Source of the DNA: Limonium bicolor
Taxonomy: Eukaryota > Streptophyta > Magnoliopsida > Caryophyllales > Plumbaginaceae
Assembly (NCBI GenBank): GCA_023374045.1
Contig: CM041777.1
Location: 84,624,300-84,688,299, forward strand
Direction of reading: 5' to 3'
DNA: 64,000 nt
Shown here piece after piece: positions 58,401-64,000 of this stretch (the first letter of the stretch is position 1; every line of letters starts with the position of its first letter). The notes under the pieces are model-generated. The model saw only the letters and a list, made by a program, of their open reading frames with translations, ran no database searches and had not been told where the DNA came from. The translations under genes and the position numbers were made by a program.

Positions 58401-60669
58401 CTCAAAGTTACGGTTTCCATTCTCTAATAAAACCATATTATATTTCTAACAAGTGAAAGCCCTTTTTGAGGGGTTTATTCCCACTCTTGGTCTCACAACA
58501 AGGGGAGGTATCCCCACCCTAAAGGCATGGTTCGTTCTCCGCCCCTGTCCTTAGTATTATCTCAATATTCTCATTGGTACCCTTTCTTGGTAATATTTTT
58601 CCCAATCTAAGTTATAGGTTTGTATTCGTTCACATCTACACATTGTAGTTTATTGATGGCTTGAATCAGCTCTTTTACAACTTACTGCGCCTCGAGTTCT
58701 GATGTGGTTAACATCCTTGGCTCGTAGGCTTAGTGCTTAGTGCTTCAGTTCATTACTTGTACTCTCACTCACCTGTAGGTCATTCTTAGAGGTTTTTGTT
58801 TCCTTGAACACTATCCACCGCTAGATTACATAATAAATGTAGTATTGGGTTTCATGGCAAGTTGTTGTGTCCTGCTTCCCGCTATGGAAGTTTATTCAGG
58901 CGTTCTGAGGTTACTTAATGTCTTTGACAATACTGTCGCTTTATTAGACTTATGTCTTTTAGCAATTAGGGTTAGGTTCGTATTAGGCGTTTGCCTTACG
59001 GTGTCCAAGTTGGACATATCTGTCATCTTATGCTTCCATCTCAACGCTTCGTTCAACTCCCGTTGACTACGCCACCCGTTGATGATTGTTCACACTTGGG
59101 TGTTAATGAGTTAGGCAAACAGTGTTAACTGTCATTCATCAGTTTGTTCGGCTCGACTATGCCCGCTCTGTGGGGGTAGTCCTCTGAGCTTTCCCTTCCC
59201 AGGGTTGTACGTCCTTAATCCTCAGCAGGTTATAGCTTACGTTTATTTCTTTATCCTTGTTTTCTGGGTTTTCCAACATCTTCATTGAAGAATGCTTATT
59301 ACTGGTATTCTTAGTGATTAATCCAGGAGTCTTATCCCATTCTCGTTGAATGTTTTTATGTCGACTGTCTTCATCGCATTCCTTGTACGTTATCACTTAC
59401 GTAGTGTTTTTGCTCGAATTATTGAGCGATCTCTTAGGTTCCTCTTTGAGATCCGGGTTTGGTGTTCTTACCGCACTGTTGGTTGTTGTTGTCGTAGTAC
59501 GTTGTACTGTTGCTAACATCCATATGGTCTAATATATGTCCAAGTTCCGCTCCTGGCTGACTGGTGTGTCACCTCATCTCTTCATGGTCAGGCCGTCGGG
59601 CCTTTCCAAGGTCTTATCCTCTGGTTCTTATGGACTTGCAATCCGGTGTTAATATGTGTTACAACTGTAGTGTTCTCCTATCCTGCCATGATGCTTTCCG
59701 TGTAGCTTAACCGTGGTGGCACTTGCTATGGCAAGTGCGCCATGCAGGATGGGTTATTGGTACAAGGTACCTTGGTAGTGATACTTCCTTCTAATTTCCA
59801 TGTAATTGGTAGTCCTCGGGACTCCTTCGATAATCTCTTATCTTGGATGACTGACCATCCGGCAGTTTTCCTTGTTGTTTGACAGTACTGTCATTTATCA
59901 GGGCGTTCCTCTTTCTGAGGGAACCCCTTAATATTTTCTTATGTCTTAATCCTCACTCTTGTCTCCACACATTTTGTTGTGGTTACTAGTAATGATTTTT
60001 TTAGGCACTACATCGTAGTCCTATTCCGGTATACAATTGTATGAGTTTCTACCGTCGTCCGCATTATGTCGGCCAGGTCTTGTAACCTTCCTCATAGTAT
60101 GGGGTTTGGAGTTCCCGTTTCTAACGGACTTTCCAGTAATCTCAATCCTCATGCTTGGTATTATCCTGCTGTTATGCTCCTTCGGACCACTGTCCGGTAC
60201 TCATGTCGCTTCCCTTTTCCTTTCTATTGCACCCGTAGTGCTTTCCTTATCATTGGTATCGCGGGTTAATTCGACTGCGTAGCATGTCGACCCATGTTGC
60301 CGGTAACTACCGTTCCCTTATTGATAGAATTCCATAGGTAGCGCCTGTTTCTCTGTTGCGCTCCATTAAAAACCTCCAAGTTCTCCGTAACTGTTGTGCA
60401 ACAAGATGTTTCTCGTATTGCTTACTATTAGCTAACTGCCAGATCGGGTTTCCCCGAGTAAGAGAAGGCTTTCTTCTCTCTGGCGTTTGTCCCACATATT
60501 TAGGGTTAGGGATGTGGAGGGCGGGTCTAGGTACTATGGATGTCCGGTAAACACTGGGAAGTCCTGACTAACGCACCTCTCACTCTATCTCTCAACCCTT
60601 AACCCATAACTCAAACTCAACCCCAGTATTCCCCTAAGTTCGGTAATTCTTGTCTTCAGAGCGTAACTA
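55450..60669 (-). pseudogene. Decayed gypsy gag-pol internal region
   Basis: About 5.2 kb where the polyprotein should lie. On minus, HPQTKGQLERTI (57030-57075) matches the integrase block HPQTDGQxERxxQ but ends in a stop. A minus frame at 60495-60307, near the expected gag start, is open for 62 codons with RRKPSLTRGNPIWQLANSKQ but is unproven. I could not find an intact reverse-transcriptase YxDD block by eye. Frames are short throughout, so no function is expected. Confidence 0.6.
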
Positions 60670-60682
60670 TGCTCTGATACCA
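60670..60682 (-). other. Primer-binding site (tRNA-iMet) of the gypsy element
   Basis: On minus the sequence is TGGTATCAGAGCA, a perfect match to the complement of the initiator methionine tRNA 3' end, five bases after the 5' LTR end. It fixes the orientation of the element. Confidence 0.9.
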
Positions 60683-60687
60683 CTTTT

Positions 60688-62933
60688 TGTAACACCCCAA
60701 CTCAATCCAAATGTGGTTTCGCAACTTAACAGCATATATATATACATGTCACAGCGGAATTCTTTACACTCCAGGACCTTGCCACGGTCTGACTACAGAA
60801 TATACGAACATTAGTACATAACAACCTTAACCAAATACATATTCTTTTACAATCCTCTCACATCCTATACATCTTACTAACTCAATTGCCATACGAGTGT
60901 ACATGCACAACTCGTAGGCCACACTTAATCCTTAACACTTGTATCCTCTTCTTACTCTCGCGACGGCCGCCACCTGATGTACACCTGTGTAGTAAAAACA
61001 GCCCCCAAAGGGGGTCAGCACGAATGCTGGTACGATTCTCATGGCCCCCAAGCTAACGTGGCTACGACGACTAATTGTCGATAGCATGGAGGTTGATTAG
61101 ATGCACAACATAATAGTAAGTGCAGTAAACAACAAACCAACAATGAACAATCAAAGTTCACACACAATGAACGACTAAATGCGTTCCCTTAATTAGAGAG
61201 TTAATCATTTAACTCCTTAAGTTATGTTTCCTCTTAATCTTAGTCCATCCTTATCTCACCTCAATCTTAATCTTATCTTAATCTTAGAAACAACCACCCT
61301 TTAATAAGGAGTGGATGTAGCTTATCTTAGTCTTAATAATACAAACCATCCTTTAAAGAGGAATGGTTGCAACTTATCTTAACCTTACCTTATGTATGCC
61401 AACCGTTCTCTCATTGGGAACAGGTTAGCCCTTAGTTCTTGTTTACTTTTGTAGGGCTTGGTTAACCTAGCCAGCAGCAGGACACTTACCGGCAATAAAC
61501 AACATTCTTAAATTGTTGGGGATGTAGGCTTGATCCCCCCACGCCATCTTAAAGCCACCTACCTTGGAACTGGATGTCCAATATAGCCGAGCCGGCCAAC
61601 CGACCCAAGGCTACTAGTCCGAGGACTAGTCCTTAATGGAAGTCGAATCTGCTATAGATACCGACCCCTTTCCTTAGCATGCATGACCGGAGATCGGTCC
61701 CGGGTTTCCTCACTCAAGTTCCAGTTAGTAGTAGTCTCAAGACCATGTTTGTTGGTTAACCTCTTTCGGTTTATAGTCCCATATTAGGGAGCGTTCCTTA
61801 GTCTCACTCATTTCCTTACTAAACGTTGGTTAGTAAGTTCTCACGGAATGTTGTGTTAGTTTTCAAACCACACACAACAATACAATAATATAATATTCCG
61901 GTTGCATGCTTTATCTTGTTTAGTGAGCACACAAAAACAAATAGCACACAGCCGAGGGACACCTCGTTAGCAAGCAGGTCACAAGAAGTACTGTACCGTT
62001 CACCGTTGGTCGTTCGGTTGCTTACTCTCTTCCGGAGTCCAAATTCCCAAGTCCTAAAACATTCATTCAGTTTTAGGTTGTTAATCACTTAACTCAATTC
62101 AAACTTATTACTTAACTTTTACTTAACCCTTAATGATTCCAACCTAACACCTCTTAAGTCTTACAACTTAATCTTACAACTTAACCATAAACTTTTGAGT
62201 TTATACTTATCTTAATCTCTTAGGTTTACACCTCTAATCATCAATGCCCTCTTAAAGGGGTACCATTAATACCACTAAACTTCCTTAGGGTTTCTTTTTT
62301 TTATTTATTTTTTTAGGGTCGACCGACCTTACCGACCGACCTTACCCAAGGTCGGTCCATTCCAGAACTCATTACCGTTTGAAAATTTCACCCCGACCGA
62401 CCTTGCAAGTCCGGTCCCAAGGTTGGTCCATTCCCGAGAGTTTCCCTGTGGGATTTTTAAGCCCGACCGAACTTGCCAAGTTCGGTCCCATGTTCGGTCG
62501 ATTCCAGGAGACTCAATTCGTACACAAAATACAAGCCCGACCGAACTTGTAAGTCCGGTCCCCAAGTTCGGTCGGTTCCAGAAACCCCCTTCCGGTAGTG
62601 TAAACTGAGCTCGACCGACCTTGCAGGTCGTGGTCCCAAGGTCGGTCGGCTCCAGAACCTTGTTTCTAAATTCCATTTGACTCCAAACTTCTCCACAAGT
62701 TCCCCCATGTGTCCTAATACCATTTAGGCACTTAAACTCACCTTAGAACTTCCACCAAACTCTCCAAAACAACTTCCAAAGATCTTCTCAAACATTTACT
62801 AAATTCTTACAAACACTCCTAACACTTGTCATATGATTCCTTACATTTCCAACTTGTAACCTTACCAAAACTTCAACCAACCCAAGTGTTCCCTCCTTAA
62901 CAGTTTGAGCACTTCATAAACATCATCTTCCAT
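60688..62933 (-). repeat. 5' LTR of the gypsy element, interrupted
   Basis: Matches 50778-53006 along its length, then breaks after TTCCAT where another LTR element begins. Its remaining ~2.4 kb must lie beyond that insertion, outside the window. Differences from the other LTR include ATTTATTT interrupting the T run (near 62305), an extra ACCGACC unit, and ATGGAGGTT versus ATGTAGGTT. Confidence 0.82.
62318..62660. repeat. CCGACC...GGTCGG palindromic tandem units in the 5' LTR
   Basis: Counterpart of 52418-52725, with one extra ACCGACCTT at its left end. The change in copy number between two LTRs that were identical at insertion shows the array is unstable. Confidence 0.8.
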
Positions 62934-64000
62934 TGTAAACCCCATCCAACAACAAACACATAACAACAATCTGCAGCGGAATACCACCTCATCAAATAAC
63001 TTAACTCATTGGTGTAAAACGCCGTTAACCACCCACATGGCTAACAAGGCTATTACATACACATTGTACCGGTTGATGGACTAGATTCCCGAGCAATTGT
63101 ACATCACTATACTTTTTCATTAACAACCAGCTTACACTAACCTTACTAATGTACCGAGTATTACAAATGATGCCGATAACAACTTCGGTCTTACTACTCC
63201 TACTGTATATATATAACTTACATAATACCCATGTACCACGACTACCCTGTCCTACTCTCGAACGGCTTCCAGCTCCTTGAACTTGAAATAGGAAAAGAAG
63301 AGAAAGGGTGGCCCCAAGGGGCTCAGCACCTTTGCTGGTATGGTAATCCCGCAGCCCACATGCTACCGGGCCACGCACAACTAATTGTCATCTTAGCATG
63401 CGATTGATTATATTTAAATCATGCATGCAACTGTAAACACAACAACACATAACATTTCACTCAATGGGCTCAACAACGGATAATACATCCTTACTTGATA
63501 AGTCACTCATGGTATTCATTATCCCTAGAGTGTTCCTCCTCTAATGGAGCTACTTCCTTAATAGACGACACTTACCCTTAAATCGGGTTACCCTTAAACG
63601 CCTCTTATCACAAACTGGGATTCATTTCCATGATCACACACTCCATATCTTACAACATAACATTCCTCACATAACAAAACATAACACACTTTCACGTTTC
63701 GACGTGCACCTGATAACATCGCAATAGGAATTGCATTACAACAACACATAACATAACGGGAACGGTCCTCTTAGGAACCGACCCAAGCATAGTTAATTCA
63801 CTGGTGAGCCTAGAGAATGGGTCACCCTCATGGTAAGCTCGTTATACAACAACAACAACACTCATTACCGTCTAATAGTCGGACGAGTAACTAAGTTAAG
63901 ATGGTTCGGGTTTGGTGGCCCGAACACATCACAAACACATGTTCCCCCTAAACCGATCATAAGTCAGAATAGCTAAGCTTTGGAATAAGCTAGTGGGAGA
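62934..64000 (-). mobile_element. LTR of another gypsy-type element, runs off window
   Basis: Begins TGTAAACCCC, has CAGCGGAA 40 bp in and a GGGGCTCAGCACC...GCTGG block ~390 bp in, like the other TGTAAC elements here. It sits inside the 5' LTR at 60688-62933. No coding region is seen before the window ends, so whether it is a solo LTR or a full element is unknown. Confidence 0.6.

Larger units (their letters stand above)
50778..62933 (-). mobile_element. Ty3/gypsy-type retrotransposon with 4.65-kb LTRs
   Basis: Oriented on the minus strand. The 3' LTR is 50778-55430; the internal region is 55431-60687; the 5' LTR begins at 60688 and is interrupted at 62933. A polypurine tract and a tRNA-iMet primer site are at the expected ends. 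The two LTRs stay closely similar over 2.2 kb, with scattered substitutions and small indels, so insertion is comparatively recent. The internal region is badly decayed: the clearest trace is an integrase-like HPQTKGQLERTI on minus around 57030-57075. LTRs of 4.65 kb are long for the class. Confidence 0.82.

Noticed and set aside
59157..59396. Minus-strand 79-codon frame as a gypsy chromodomain or gag piece
   Set aside because: The residues do not show a convincing chromodomain or capsid pattern; kept only as part of the decayed internal region.

Overview
The window is plant nuclear DNA, AT-rich and almost entirely built from nested transposable elements. Plant-specific signatures are a BAHD acyltransferase gene, Stowaway-type MITEs, a FAR1-like Mutator (MULE) transposase, a CACTA element, a plant mobile domain (PMD) gene, Ty1/copia and Ty3/gypsy retrotransposons with tRNA-iMet primer sites, and gypsy-type LTR ends beginning TGTAACACCCC. 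A flowering plant is the safest call; I cannot name the species. There are no bacterial operons and no CRISPR array.

Layout. Positions 1-3200 are the only host-gene region: one BAHD acyltransferase gene (1250-2807, with an internal frameshift) lies between two copies of the same Stowaway MITE (231-896 and 2959-3200). The upstream MITE itself contains a 412-bp foldback MITE with a perfect 9-bp target duplication. Positions 3750-11033 read as a solo LTR (5-bp duplication CAACA) split by a 6.15-kb non-coding element (duplication ATTGT). Positions 11690-16908 are a complete but heavily decayed Ty1/copia retrotransposon (LTRs, primer site, polypurine tract, duplication GAGGA). Positions 17865-30041 are a third copy of the Stowaway MITE, split by a ~12-kb MULE.

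The MULE is the most interesting object. On the plus strand it carries a spliced gene encoding a FAR1/MULE transposase with SWIM-like and AT-hook-like segments that continues into an OTU-type cysteine protease domain. On the minus strand, convergent to it, is a multi-exon PMD (MAIN-like) gene. Between the two 3' ends lie two tandem-repeat arrays. The MULE was later hit by a 1.5-kb solo LTR (20590-22108), inserted between two codons of the transposase, and by a 1.1-kb CACTA element (27849-28940) inside the PMD first exon. Removing either insertion with one copy of its target duplication restores continuous reading. Both genes also carry stops or a frameshift, so this copy is dead, but the ancestral architecture is legible.

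Positions 30041-37213 hold a foldback element with another Stowaway MITE inside, a 3.7-kb LTR-like element, and a fragment of the N-terminal domain found in plant Ulp1/PMD-type transposon proteins. Positions 37230-50777 are a non-coding, repeat-rich region resembling the untranslated parts of Tat/Ogre-type gypsy elements, with a ~176-bp higher-order satellite (43597-44858) and a ~0.7-kb direct repeat pair. Positions 50778-62933 are a minus-strand Ty3/gypsy element with 4.65-kb LTRs; its 5' LTR is broken by another LTR element that runs off the end of the window.

The bracketing duplications allow a partial order of events: Stowaway MITEs first, then the MULE and the foldback MITE, then the solo LTR and CACTA inside the MULE. 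Exact element boundaries were read by eye; those without a clear duplication are marked as approximate.
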